A stretch of DNA of 64,000 bases, taken from positions 124,001 through 188,000 of the forward strand of contig SUYA01000004.1 in assembly GCA_015060695.1 (NCBI GenBank), read 5' to 3'. This stretch comes from Mediterranea massiliensis. GTDB lineage: Bacteria > Bacteroidota > Bacteroidia > Bacteroidales > Bacteroidaceae. This document shows, piece by piece, positions 51,921 to 61,427 of this stretch (position 1 is the stretch's first letter; each line of letters starts with the position of its first letter). A model generated the notes under the pieces. It did not search any database and had not been told where the DNA came from. It saw nothing but the letters and a program-made list of their open reading frames with translations. The position numbers and the translations under genes were made by a program.

Positions 51921-52628
51921 ATGAAATTTGCTATTATTTCAGCCGGAGAAGGTTCGCGTCTTTCTCAAGAAGGAGTGGCATTGCCCAAACCATTGGTACC
52001 GCTCAACGGCGTGGCCATGATTGATCGCTTGATACAGATTTTTGTTCGCAACGGTGCCGACAAGGTGGTGGTGATTATAAACAACGAAACGCCACTTACT
52101 AAAGCGCATTTACAAGAACTGCAACAACGCTCGGAAGTTCCTTTAGAACTGGTAGTCAAGACAACTCCCAGTTCCATGCATAGCTTCTATGAACTCAGCT
52201 CATATTTGGCAGACGATAAATTTTGTCTGACAACTGTCGATACTATTTTCCGCGAAGATGAGTTTGCGGAATTCATCAAAAAATTCAAAGAGTCGGATGC
52301 CGATGGCTTTATGGCTGTTACCGATTTTATCGACGATGAAAAACCACTATACATTTCAACTGATGACAATTTAACCATTACAGGCTTTCACGATGCAGCT
52401 ACCCCCGAATGTCAATACATATCGGGTGGCATTTATTGCCTGACCCCTCCGGCCATACGTACCTTGCACGGATGTATGGAGAAGGGAATGGCTCGTATGC
52501 GCAACTTCCAACGCCAATTGGTAGCCGACGGATTGCGACTGAAAGCCTATCCCTTTAAGAAGATTGTAGATGTAGATCATGCCGGAGACATAGCGAAAGC
52601 AGAAGCTTTCTTGAATGGAGAAGATTAA
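51921..52628 (+). CDS. NTP-transferase (sugar/inositol-phosphate nucleotidyltransferase-like)
   Basis: AIISAGEGSRLSQEGVALPKPLVPLNGVAMIDRLI. Confidence 0.88.
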   Translation: MKFAIISAGEGSRLSQEGVALPKPLVPLNGVAMIDRLIQIFVRNGADKVVVIINNETPLTKAHLQELQQRSEVPLELVVKTTPSSMHSFYELSSYLADDKFCLTTVDTIFREDEFAEFIKKFKESDADGFMAVTDFIDDEKPLYISTDDNLTITGFHDAATPECQYISGGIYCLTPPAIRTLHGCMEKGMARMRNFQRQLVADGLRLKAYPFKKIVDVDHAGDIAKAEAFLNGED

Positions 52629-52652
52629 GAAAAACAAACAGAATAATTATAC

Positions 52653-53507
52653 ATGGAGGAAATATCGATTATAGGTGTAAGCCGAGGTAGTGAGTATTCT
52701 CCCAATCACGTGGACAATGATGCCGCTATATTCAACAAGGTAGTAGAAGAGTTGCGTAAATTGGGGTGTAAGGTCGATACGTATGCAGAAAAAGAATTCG
52801 TGTCAAGCGGTGTCGAAGGCGAAATAGTTTTTGATATGGCTCGCGATGCGGCTACCATCCGTCGCTTGAAGGAATTGGAAGACAAGGGTACGTTAGTCAT
52901 CAATTCGGCCTACGGTATAGACAACTGCGTGCGTAAACCAATGACAGAACTACTCATCAGTCATGAAGTGCCCCATCCCAAGAGCATCATCGTAAAGACC
53001 GATGAACCCTATCCGGGTACCTTCTTTCCTTGTTGGCTGAAGCGAGGTAATTCGCATGCCATTGTCAAGGAGGATGTATCGTATGCCACCAGTTGCGAAG
53101 AGGCCAACGCTATTCTTGCTGACTTTCGTAGCAGGGGTATTCCCGAAGCCGTAGTCAACGAGCATCTACAAGGTGATTTGATAAAATTCTACGGAGTACA
53201 GGGAACCGACTTCTTCTACTGGTTCTATCCCGGCCCTTGTTCGCATAGCAAGTTCGGCCTCGAAAAGATAAATGGTGAAGCCAAGGGTATTCCTTTCGAA
53301 GTAGCCGACCTGAAGCGATATAGCGACTTGGCTGCCGAAGTGCTTAATGTGCCTATATACGGGGGCGATTGTGTTGTGTTGCCCGATGGACAAGTAAACA
53401 TTATAGATTTCAATGATTGGCCCAGCTTTGTTCGTTGTCGCGAAGAGGCCGGTGTAAAAATAGCCGAATGTATCTACAAACAGGCATTAAAGAAACTGAA
53501 TAGATGA
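52653..53507 (+). CDS. ATP-grasp-like protein in inositol-lipid cluster
   Basis: CWLKRGNSHAIVKEDVSYATS...VNEHLQGDLIKFYGVQG...VLPDGQVNIIDFNDWPSF. Confidence 0.65.
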   Translation: MEEISIIGVSRGSEYSPNHVDNDAAIFNKVVEELRKLGCKVDTYAEKEFVSSGVEGEIVFDMARDAATIRRLKELEDKGTLVINSAYGIDNCVRKPMTELLISHEVPHPKSIIVKTDEPYPGTFFPCWLKRGNSHAIVKEDVSYATSCEEANAILADFRSRGIPEAVVNEHLQGDLIKFYGVQGTDFFYWFYPGPCSHSKFGLEKINGEAKGIPFEVADLKRYSDLAAEVLNVPIYGGDCVVLPDGQVNIIDFNDWPSFVRCREEAGVKIAECIYKQALKKLNR

Positions 53508-54448
53508 GTGAGAATAAAGAAAAAAAAGGATTAGAAGCCTCTTTCAAATCCATGGATACGGAAGAGTTTTTAGACATTTACCTGAACCGTCCCATAGGAT
53601 ATGCCTGGGCTTTATTTTTTAAGAAACTGAAAATTCACCCCAATGTAGTGACCATTCTCTCCATTTTTTTGGGAGTGGGAGCAGGTGTCATGTTCTATTT
53701 CCCCGACATGAAACACACCTTGTTGGGCATCTTCCTGTTAATGTGGGCCAACCATTATGACAGTGCCGACGGACAATTAGCCCGACTCACCGGGCAGAAA
53801 ACGCAATGGGGGCGTATGCTCGATGGCTTTGCCGGCGACCTTTGGTTCTTTGCCATTTATGCAGCCATCTGTTTGCGCTTGACCCATCAGCCCATACCGT
53901 TCTTCCCCGATCATAATTGGGGAATCTATATCTGGCTATTGGGAGCTTTTGCCGGCTTTATCTGTCATAGCAAGCAGTGTACGTTGGCCGATTATTACCG
54001 CAACATACACCTCTATTTCCTAAAGGGAAAAGCTGGAAGCGAATTGGATAACTTCAAGCAACAACGTGAAATATTCCATAGCCTGCCTTGGAAAGGAAAC
54101 TTCTGGTGGAAGGCGTTTCTCTATTTTTACGGAAACTACACACGCCAACAAGAGGGAATGACGCCCAACTTTCAACGTTTCTATGCTTTGGTGCGTCAGA
54201 AGTATGGTGATGACATCCCCCAATCCTTGCGCGATGAGTTTCGGGCAGCTAGCAAACCCCTCATGAAATACACCAACATCCTAACGTTCAACACTCGTGC
54301 CATTGCGCTCTATATCAGCATGCTGATAGGTGAACCTTGGGCCTATTTCCTCTTCGAAGTCATAGTTATGTCTGCGCTGTTCATTTACATGCGTCATCGT
54401 CACGAGGCTATCAGTGCAGCGTTTTATCAAAAATATTCTAACCTGTGA
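53504..54448 (+). CDS. CDP-alcohol phosphatidyltransferase (phosphatidylinositol-phosphate synthase-like)
   Basis: Complete CDP-OH-P motif YDSADGQLARLTGQKTQWGRMLDGFAGD. Confidence 0.93.
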   Translation: MSENKEKKGLEASFKSMDTEEFLDIYLNRPIGYAWALFFKKLKIHPNVVTILSIFLGVGAGVMFYFPDMKHTLLGIFLLMWANHYDSADGQLARLTGQKTQWGRMLDGFAGDLWFFAIYAAICLRLTHQPIPFFPDHNWGIYIWLLGAFAGFICHSKQCTLADYYRNIHLYFLKGKAGSELDNFKQQREIFHSLPWKGNFWWKAFLYFYGNYTRQQEGMTPNFQRFYALVRQKYGDDIPQSLRDEFRAASKPLMKYTNILTFNTRAIALYISMLIGEPWAYFLFEVIVMSALFIYMRHRHEAISAAFYQKYSNL

Positions 54449-55452
54449 AAAGTAAGTACAGAAACATATTCCTGCTATTTGGCATTGTAGCCATCCTCAT
54501 TATGCTCTGTACATTCGATATGGAGTATGATGAGTTGTTAAGCAATCTGGTGCGTGCCGGAGCTTGGTTGCCGGCTGTGATAGGATTGTGGGTGTTCATC
54601 TATTTGATGAATGCGTTGGCATGGTACATCATTATTCGTGACGGAAAGAAGGGGTGTCCCGTATCCTTTTTGCGAATTTACAAGCTGACCATCTCCGGAT
54701 TTGCGTTGAACTATGCCACCCCGATGGGATTGATGGGCGGTGAGCCATATCGCATTATGGAGCTGACCCCTTATGTAGGAGCCAGTAAAGCCACCTCGTC
54801 AGTCATTCTCTACGTAATGATGCACATCTTTTCGCACATCTGTTTTTGGCTGTTTTCCATTTTTCTTTATTTGGCATTCTATCCGGTCGATGCATTCTTA
54901 GCTATCTTGTTTGCCATCGTAGGCTCTTGTTGCATCTTAGCCATCTATTTTTTCATGAAGGGTTATAAGAATGGAATGGCTGTACGCACCCTCCGTTGGT
55001 TGGGACACATCCCTTTCATCAAGAAGTGGGCCCGACGTTTTGCTACCGAAAAACAAGAGTCATTGCAACGGGTAGATAGTCAAATAGCCGAGCTTCACAA
55101 GCAACATAAGACCACCTTCTACGCTTCGTTAGGATTGGAACTCCTGGCTCGCATTGTGGGTTGTTTGGAAGTCTATTTCATACTGAATGTACTCACTACC
55201 GACGTCAGCTTCGTTGCTTGTATATTGATTATGGCATTCACCTCCTTGTTTGCCAATATATTCTTTTTTTCGCCCATGCAGTTGGGTACCCGTGAAGGTG
55301 GTTTTGCCCTGTCAGTCAGTGGCCTTTCCATTCCCAGTGCATTCGGTGTATATACCAGTCTGATAACCCGTGTGCGCGAATTGGTATGGATTGTAATTGG
55401 TGTCATGCTGATGAAGGTAGGCAATGGCAATCCGGATAAAAAACAACATTGA
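54445..55452 (+). CDS. Lysylphosphatidylglycerol synthase-TM / flippase-like membrane protein
   Basis: Polytopic; YATPMGLMGGEPYRIMEL; FFSPMQLGTREGGF. Confidence 0.85.
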   Translation: MKSKYRNIFLLFGIVAILIMLCTFDMEYDELLSNLVRAGAWLPAVIGLWVFIYLMNALAWYIIIRDGKKGCPVSFLRIYKLTISGFALNYATPMGLMGGEPYRIMELTPYVGASKATSSVILYVMMHIFSHICFWLFSIFLYLAFYPVDAFLAILFAIVGSCCILAIYFFMKGYKNGMAVRTLRWLGHIPFIKKWARRFATEKQESLQRVDSQIAELHKQHKTTFYASLGLELLARIVGCLEVYFILNVLTTDVSFVACILIMAFTSLFANIFFFSPMQLGTREGGFALSVSGLSIPSAFGVYTSLITRVRELVWIVIGVMLMKVGNGNPDKKQH

Positions 55453-55454
55453 TT

Positions 55455-56168
55455 ATGAAAGATATTAAAGGAATTATTTTTGATTACGGTGGTACGATAG
55501 ATACCAATAGTCGTCATTGGGCCGAAGTGCTTTGGGAAAAATACGTTACCCATCAGGTGCCGGTTAGTAAAGAGGCATTCCGCGAAGCCTATGTATTTGG
55601 CGAACGCTCTTTAGCCAAGTATCCCTTTATACGTCCCGACCATAACTTTCACGATGTCTTGTCGGTAAAGACCAAGTTACAGATGGAGTATTTGGCCGAA
55701 AAACAACACCTGCCGATGAACGAAAAACAGTTGGCACGTTATGCTACGTTGGTAGCCGACAGTTGCTACGAATATGTACTCGAAGTATTGAAACGCTCAC
55801 GTCCGGTGGTAGAAGCGCTGGCGACTAAATACAAATTGGTATTGGTTTCCAATTTCTATGGAAACATCCAAACCATTTTACACGATTTTCGTTTATTCCA
55901 TTATTTTGCCGACATTGTAGAATCTTCGGTAGTAGGAGTTCGCAAACCCGATCCGGCCATCTATCAGTTGGGAGTAGATGCTATGGGATATCCGGCCGAG
56001 CAAGTATTGGTAGTAGGCGATTCATTTTCCAAAGACATGGTGCCGGCCAAAAAGGTGGGTTGCAAGGCCGCTTGGTTGAAAGGCGAAGGATGGGGCGGTG
56101 AACAGACCGACGACAATTTGCCCGACATGATTATAACCGATATTGTACAATTGTTGGAAGCTTTGTAA
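55455..56168 (+). CDS. HAD-family hydrolase
   Basis: GIIFDYGGTIDTN; VLVSNFYGN; GVRKPDPAIYQLG; VVGDSFSKDMVPAKKVG. Confidence 0.92.
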   Translation: MKDIKGIIFDYGGTIDTNSRHWAEVLWEKYVTHQVPVSKEAFREAYVFGERSLAKYPFIRPDHNFHDVLSVKTKLQMEYLAEKQHLPMNEKQLARYATLVADSCYEYVLEVLKRSRPVVEALATKYKLVLVSNFYGNIQTILHDFRLFHYFADIVESSVVGVRKPDPAIYQLGVDAMGYPAEQVLVVGDSFSKDMVPAKKVGCKAAWLKGEGWGGEQTDDNLPDMIITDIVQLLEAL

Positions 56169-56210
56169 AGAGTTTCAAGTTTGATAATTATTAAAGCAAA
56201 GAAATAAAAT

Positions 56211-56741
56211 ATGAAAAAACAACTTCTTCTATCCTTGTTGATGCTGATGATTGGCATCACCGTTCGTGCCCAAGAGGCCGAAGCCGATGCAAACGGCTAC
56301 ATTGTAAAAGTGGGTCAGGTGGCCCCTGATTTTACCGTCAAGACCACCGATGGAAAGAGCGTTACCCTCAGTCAGTTGCGTGGCAAGGTGGTGATGCTTC
56401 AGTTCACTGCCAGCTGGTGTGGTGTTTGCCGTAAAGAAATGCCCGACATTGAGAAGCAAATTTGGCAGAAGCATAAGGCCGACAAGAACTTTGTACTGTT
56501 GGGCATCGACCGCGACGAACCCCTTGAAAAGGTTATCGCCTTTGGCAAGCAGACCGGGGTAACCTATCCGTTGGCCCTCGACCCCGGTGCCGATGTATTT
56601 GCCAAGTATGCCTTGCGCAAGGCCGGTATCACTCGCAATGTGCTTATCGACCGCGAAGGTCGCATCGTCATGCTTACTCGCCTATACAACCCCGAAGAAT
56701 TTGCTTCGTTGGTAAAGAAAATAGATGAAATGTTGAAGTAA
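56211..56741 (+). CDS. TlpA-like thioredoxin-family protein
   Basis: Signal peptide; GQVAPDFTVKTTDGKSVTLSQLRGKVVMLQFTASWCGVCRKEMP. Confidence 0.95.
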   Translation: MKKQLLLSLLMLMIGITVRAQEAEADANGYIVKVGQVAPDFTVKTTDGKSVTLSQLRGKVVMLQFTASWCGVCRKEMPDIEKQIWQKHKADKNFVLLGIDRDEPLEKVIAFGKQTGVTYPLALDPGADVFAKYALRKAGITRNVLIDREGRIVMLTRLYNPEEFASLVKKIDEMLK

Positions 56742-56757
56742 TCATTCCGAAACAACC

Positions 56758-57705
56758 ATGTTGCAATATACCGGTGAAATCATTTCGTTGATAGTAGCCG
56801 TTTCTTGGACTATTACTGCTTTGGCGGCTGAGGTAGCCAGTAAGCGATTGGGGGCTTTACAACTCAACGTTGTCCGTATGTTCCTATCTCTGTTATTTTT
56901 AGGGCTTACCTTGTGGTGGTTTACCGGTTCTCCATTCCCCCTATTTGCCGGTGCCGAAGCCTGGTTTTGGCTCTCCCTTTCCGGCTTTGTGGGGTATGTA
57001 CTGGGCGACTACTGCCTATTCAATAGTTACATCCTGATAGGTTCTCGTTTCGGGCAGCTTTTCATGACGTTGGCACCTCCGGTAGCCGCTTTAGCCGGTT
57101 GGATAATGTTGGGCGAGCGACTCACCTTACTGGCGTTGTTGGGAATGTTAGTCACCCTTACCGGTATTGGTATTTCGGTTTTCAACAAGCAGAGTGGAGG
57201 AGAAGATACTCATACCAAGTTTTCCTTGAAACTTCCCTTGAAAGGAGTGCTTTTCGGCATTGGTGCCGGCATTGGTCAAGGGGTGGGGCTGGTACTGAGC
57301 AAATTAGGTATGAATCACTACGAGCAGACCATACCCGCCGGGATGGAAGCCGTTACTGATATGCTCCCCTTTGCTTCTACCTATATCCGTGCCATCACCG
57401 GTGCATTCGGTTTCTTGGCGGTTATGGTTTGGCAAGGTAAGTTGCACACCCTGCTTCCCACACTGACCAATGGTAAAGGGATGCATGCTGCATTTTGGGC
57501 TACGATGATGGGACCTTTCATTGGTGTCTCCCTTTCTCTGATGGCTGTGCAATACACCGAAGCCGGTATTGCTTCCACCTTGATGGCCCTCACTCCTGTG
57601 CTGATTCTCTGGCCGGCACACATGATGTTCGGACAAAAAGTTACAGCGAAGGAGATATTGGGTGCCATCATCAGTGTCATCGGTGTATCACTCTTCTTTT
57701 TGTAG
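56758..57705 (+). CDS. EamA/DMT-family transporter
   Basis: Ten-TM pattern; LAPPVAALAGWIMLGERLTLLALLGMLVTLTGI. Confidence 0.92.
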   Translation: MLQYTGEIISLIVAVSWTITALAAEVASKRLGALQLNVVRMFLSLLFLGLTLWWFTGSPFPLFAGAEAWFWLSLSGFVGYVLGDYCLFNSYILIGSRFGQLFMTLAPPVAALAGWIMLGERLTLLALLGMLVTLTGIGISVFNKQSGGEDTHTKFSLKLPLKGVLFGIGAGIGQGVGLVLSKLGMNHYEQTIPAGMEAVTDMLPFASTYIRAITGAFGFLAVMVWQGKLHTLLPTLTNGKGMHAAFWATMMGPFIGVSLSLMAVQYTEAGIASTLMALTPVLILWPAHMMFGQKVTAKEILGAIISVIGVSLFFL

Positions 57706-57715
57706 ATACACCATT

Positions 57716-58207
57716 TTAGCCTAACGGATCCTCCAGCTGTGTGTCATCGCCCGACGAGTCACCTCCGCTGCCGCTATTGCCACTGCCCGAAGCGCTGCTG
57801 CCGTCGGTATAATCCAGGTCGGGTGTAGCCATGCGGGTCACCGCCATGCTCTCCAACGTGTCTTGGAAGATGCTGCCCGGAGTAAACACAATGCGGCGTT
57901 TGGTGATGCTGCCGGCCGTTACATCCTCCTCTGCATCAGCTGCCTTCGCAGAGATGGTAGGGCGGAACAATCCGAACTCACCCAAGCGAACTGTCTTGCC
58001 ATCGTCAAGGGCTTCTGCCATTACATCGGTGGCGCCACTGATCACTAAATCCACAATCTTTCTGTGAATACCACAGAGCACACTCACCTTGCGACACAGC
58101 TTGTCGTTGGTAATGTTGCCACTGGTTACCGACTTGGCCACATACTTCGTAGCCTTTGTTTCATCAAATCCGAAAACTCGTTTCGTTACCACATAATTTA
58201 ATGCCAT
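57716..58207 (-). CDS. HU-family DNA-binding protein with low-complexity C-terminal tail
   Basis: MALNYVVTKRVFGFDETKATKYVAKSV...ALDDGKTVRLGEFGLFRPTISAKA; tail SSASGSGNSGSGGDSSGDD. Confidence 0.88.
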   Translation of the reverse strand: MALNYVVTKRVFGFDETKATKYVAKSVTSGNITNDKLCRKVSVLCGIHRKIVDLVISGATDVMAEALDDGKTVRLGEFGLFRPTISAKAADAEEDVTAGSITKRRIVFTPGSIFQDTLESMAVTRMATPDLDYTDGSSASGSGNSGSGGDSSGDDTQLEDPLG

Positions 58208-58340
58208 AAAAATTGAAAATTAAAGTGGATAAATAGTTGCTAATCAGCTCTTCCTGATTACACTACAAAGATACGATGCCGCTATCCGCCCCTTGTCCGC
58301 ATTCAGTCGTTATAGGTACAATCTTTGCATTTTTTTATAA

Positions 58341-59294
58341 TTATTCTCCCCCTAAGTTAGGGGGAGTACCCGTAGGGGGAGGGAGTGTGTCCCCCAACAA
58401 CAAATCCGCCACATCCGTATTATCCGGATATGCCCGACAGATGGTAGAAACCGTTGTAGAAATGCCATGCTGCTTTAATTTTTCCGCTTGCTGCTGCCAT
58501 TTCTGCTCACATCCACTGTCAGGGAAAAGCGTTACTTGCTTGCCCAGTAGCAACGAAGTATCCACAGACGACCAGCAACCGCCACACCCACCCGTAGCTA
58601 CCCAAGTAAACTGTGGCAGTACCAACCGGCACACCATTGCCGTCTTCTCGCTCTCAACTACTCCCACCTTTTCGGCTTGCGGCAACAAATGCGCCCCAAA
58701 GAACGTCTGTTGCAGATTTGCACTGTAATCGTTCAGAATCTGCTTGCCCATATAGGCGATTTTGTCACCATCATTTTTAATTCGCCTGCCATCTATAGGG
58801 TTGTAAACCATCACTTTAATTTGGTGCAACCGCCCCTGCTCATCTATTTGGGGAAAGGCAGTAGATAGTCCGCCATCGTACTGCCACTTCATGGCGGAAC
58901 CGACATGATAGAGGTCGAAAGTCGCATCCACCGCCTCTTGCGAAAAGCGACTGCATAGAAAGCGATACAGATTATTTTCGCCTCTTCGCTTGTTCATTTT
59001 TCCCAAGATTTCGCCTGGCAAATACTGCACCGGCTTAGCGACAACCGGAGCCGGAGTGGGGGAGAAGCGCGTACTCTCTTCTTGCTCCTTTAGCCAAGGA
59101 TGCTCCGCAAAATACTGCCTTGGCGTGTAGTGATAACCGCAATGGTTCTGTCGATTACACTTTCCTACGGTAGAGTGAACCGGTCTGTTTTGCCCATCAA
59201 CATATTGGGTAAACTCTCTTGCCCTGCCGCAAGCCGGGCAAGTATGCCGGCTACTTGGGCCGGTGTAGGGTTGAAGATGATAGTGGTAATTCAT
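58341..59294 (-). CDS. Primase-like zinc-finger/toprim-type protein (DUF6371-like)
   Basis: CPACGRAREFTQYVDGQ...VGKCNRQNHCGYHYTPRQYFAEHPWL; VVESEKTAMV; LFPDSG. Confidence 0.8.
   Translation of the reverse strand: MNYHYHLQPYTGPSSRHTCPACGRAREFTQYVDGQNRPVHSTVGKCNRQNHCGYHYTPRQYFAEHPWLKEQEESTRFSPTPAPVVAKPVQYLPGEILGKMNKRRGENNLYRFLCSRFSQEAVDATFDLYHVGSAMKWQYDGGLSTAFPQIDEQGRLHQIKVMVYNPIDGRRIKNDGDKIAYMGKQILNDYSANLQQTFFGAHLLPQAEKVGVVESEKTAMVCRLVLPQFTWVATGGCGGCWSSVDTSLLLGKQVTLFPDSGCEQKWQQQAEKLKQHGISTTVSTICRAYPDNTDVADLLLGDTLPPPTGTPPNLGGE
58346..58366. repeat. Perfect palindrome CTCCCCCTAA-G-TTAGGGGGAG
   Basis: Two 10-bp perfectly complementary arms with a 1-nt centre, at the 3' end of the primase-like ORF. 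Confidence 0.9.
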
Positions 59295-59327
59295 CGTTGT
59301 TTGGTTGTTGTTGAAAATTATGCTGAT

Positions 59328-59380
59328 AGTAAGTATGGTTTGGTAGCCCCCTATAGGGGGCGTACCAAACCATACTTACT
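59328..59380. repeat. 26-bp inverted repeat with one bulged base (cruciform/MITE-like palindrome)
   Basis: AGTAAGTATGGTTTGGTAGCCCCCTA / TAGGGGGC(G)TACCAAACCATACTTACT. Confidence 0.95.
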
Positions 59381-59383
59381 TGC

Positions 59384-60553
59384 CTATTGCAGCAAGGCCG
59401 GATTCATTTTATACTTTGGTTGCTTTTCCTTGTTTGTCGGAATTAGCCATTTTTTCTCGATATAGTAATTAGTAAATTTTCTTGCGGGTTGGTCTGAAAT
59501 TTTGAACATTTTTTCGACGCAATCATTTACATCGCTTTTAGAAAATTCACCCGTTGAAAAATGTCCTTTGATGATTAAACGGTGCAATTCGTCTCCAAAA
59601 TTTTCAGGTGTTTTTCTTGCTTTTATCTCACCCTTTTCACCTTCTCCATTTGCTACAATCTCCTCAAATGGTACACGTTCACCAGTGTTGTGATAAACCA
59701 AATATTCATCCCGTTTCAGAACAAAAGAAGAACGCTTTTCTTTGTCACTAATGTAATTACCCTTTACTATACAAAGGTGAAACTTATCGGTTTCTGTTGG
59801 GTCTTTTTTCAATTCCATAACCAAACGCAAAGAAGCTGTAAAAGCATGACTACCGCTGGCATTGTCTTTGGATGGTGCAAGCGATTCAGTGTATTTGTTA
59901 GTGTGATGCACAAACACGATTAAACAATTGTGTTTTTCGGCAATATTCTTATAATCATATAATATATGCCGAATATTACTTGCGTTATTAGGGTCGCTTC
60001 CGTTAAATAAATCCTCAAACACGTCGATGATTACTACATCTACTGGTGTTTCTTGAAGAAAATCATTTAATAGTCTTGGAATCTCTAATGGGAAAAATTC
60101 AAAGTACATATTATTTCTGTCTTCATTGTTTATATTTAATATCTTGTTTGCTTTCTTTACCAAATTGGCGGTTGCGTTTTCATCATCTTCAGTGCTGATG
60201 TAAGCTATTCTATTATGCTTGCATTTATTGCTCCAGCCAAGAAAATCTTGTTTCGCGGTAATAGCTAATCCAAGTTGTCTTGCAAGTAATGACTTACCTG
60301 TGTCTGATGTTCCAACAATGGCCATCAATCCTTTTTGGTGAATATACTCTCCAAAAATCATGGGTGTTTCTTCAATGTCCATAGCTAACAAATCTGCCAA
60401 AGTAATCTTACAGAATCCGTTACGTTCTTTTTTAAATTCAGCCTCGATTTTGGCTGCTACATCACTTACATAGTTCATAGTTCTCTCGGCGTAGGTCTGC
60501 GTGGCGTTGGCACCTGGTGCCCCCATTCCACAATTGTTTAAAAATTCATTCAT
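59384..60553 (-). CDS. RepA/AAA-type (RecA-like) ATPase
   Basis: Walker A MAIVGTSDTGKSLLARQLG; Walker B PVDVVIIDVFEDLF; IVFVHHTNKY. Confidence 0.88.
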   Translation of the reverse strand: MNEFLNNCGMGAPGANATQTYAERTMNYVSDVAAKIEAEFKKERNGFCKITLADLLAMDIEETPMIFGEYIHQKGLMAIVGTSDTGKSLLARQLGLAITAKQDFLGWSNKCKHNRIAYISTEDDENATANLVKKANKILNINNEDRNNMYFEFFPLEIPRLLNDFLQETPVDVVIIDVFEDLFNGSDPNNASNIRHILYDYKNIAEKHNCLIVFVHHTNKYTESLAPSKDNASGSHAFTASLRLVMELKKDPTETDKFHLCIVKGNYISDKEKRSSFVLKRDEYLVYHNTGERVPFEEIVANGEGEKGEIKARKTPENFGDELHRLIIKGHFSTGEFSKSDVNDCVEKMFKISDQPARKFTNYYIEKKWLIPTNKEKQPKYKMNPALLQ

Positions 60554-60595
60554 AATTTATTTATAATTTATACCTAAATTATTTTTAATTTTAGG

Positions 60596-60817
60596 CTAAA
60601 TTGTTTCAAAAGGATTACCTAACTCAGAGTAGATAATTTCTACTTGCTTGGGAGAAAGCACCCGATGACTATACGGTTTATAACCTGTTGCTTTTAGCTT
60701 CTCAAAGAGTGAAGAACAACGCTTAATTTCACGACTAAAACAGCGCACTGCATTTGCTGCTTTACTACATCCAGGGAAGTAGGCTTGTGCTAATTCACTA
60801 AACTTTAAATACTTCAT
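60596..60817 (-). CDS. DUF4248 domain-containing protein
   Basis: MKYLKFSELAQAYFPGCSKAANAVRCFSREIKRC...LSPKQVEIIYSELGNPF. Confidence 0.85.
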   Translation of the reverse strand: MKYLKFSELAQAYFPGCSKAANAVRCFSREIKRCSSLFEKLKATGYKPYSHRVLSPKQVEIIYSELGNPFETI

Positions 60818-60844
60818 ATCTTTTTTTTTAATTATTAATTTCTC

Positions 60845-60926
60845 TTTGTAGGGACGTAGCGTACTACGTCCGTAAGTTTATAGCAAAGGTACGATCACGC
60901 CAAAAAGAAATGAAGGACAAATATTT
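60845..60926. repeat. 82-bp direct repeat, copy 1
   Basis: TTTGTAGGGACGTAGCGTACTACGTCC...GACAAATATTT; 2 mismatches to copy 2. Confidence 0.95.
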
Positions 60927-61134
60927 TCCTCCTTTTTCGCCACTTTTGAATCTTTGTTGCAAAGCTACAACACCACGTTTTAAAGGTAGGGACAAGGTTA
61001 TTTTGCCAATCTACCCCGAATCCTTCACTGCCTTTGTTTATCTTCTTACATCTGCTCATTTCACACTTTTGATACATTTTTACCTCGAAAATCGGACAAA
61101 ACACTACACTTGCTCCTCTCATATTTTTCATATT

Positions 61135-61216
61135 TTTGTAGGGACGTAGCGTGCTACGTCCGTAAGTTTATAGCAAAGGTACGATCCCGCCAAAAAGAAA
61201 TGAAGGACAAATATTT
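61135..61216. repeat. 82-bp direct repeat, copy 2
   Basis: Same as 60845-60926 offset by 290 bp, 80/82 identical. Confidence 0.95.
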
Positions 61217-61389
61217 CAGGCCAAAAATACGATACCCTTTTGGGCAAAATTCGGGTTCTGTTAGTTTTCGTTGGGATCCGTTAGGATTATTCTGTAATAT
61301 TGACAAAATGGAAATAGATTAAGAAAAGATGTTTTTTAACGACGAAAAGATGATGATGTGGTTCGGGATAAAAAATAAATACGATTTAT

Positions 61390-61420
61390 TTTGTTCTCCG
61401 CTCACCTTTCACTATCTTTG
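61390..61420 (+). promoter_or_regulatory. Bacteroides-type promoter upstream of structured RNA region
   Basis: TTTG (61390-61393) - N19 - TATCTTTG (61413-61420). Confidence 0.75.
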
Positions 61421-61427
61421 TGAAGTC

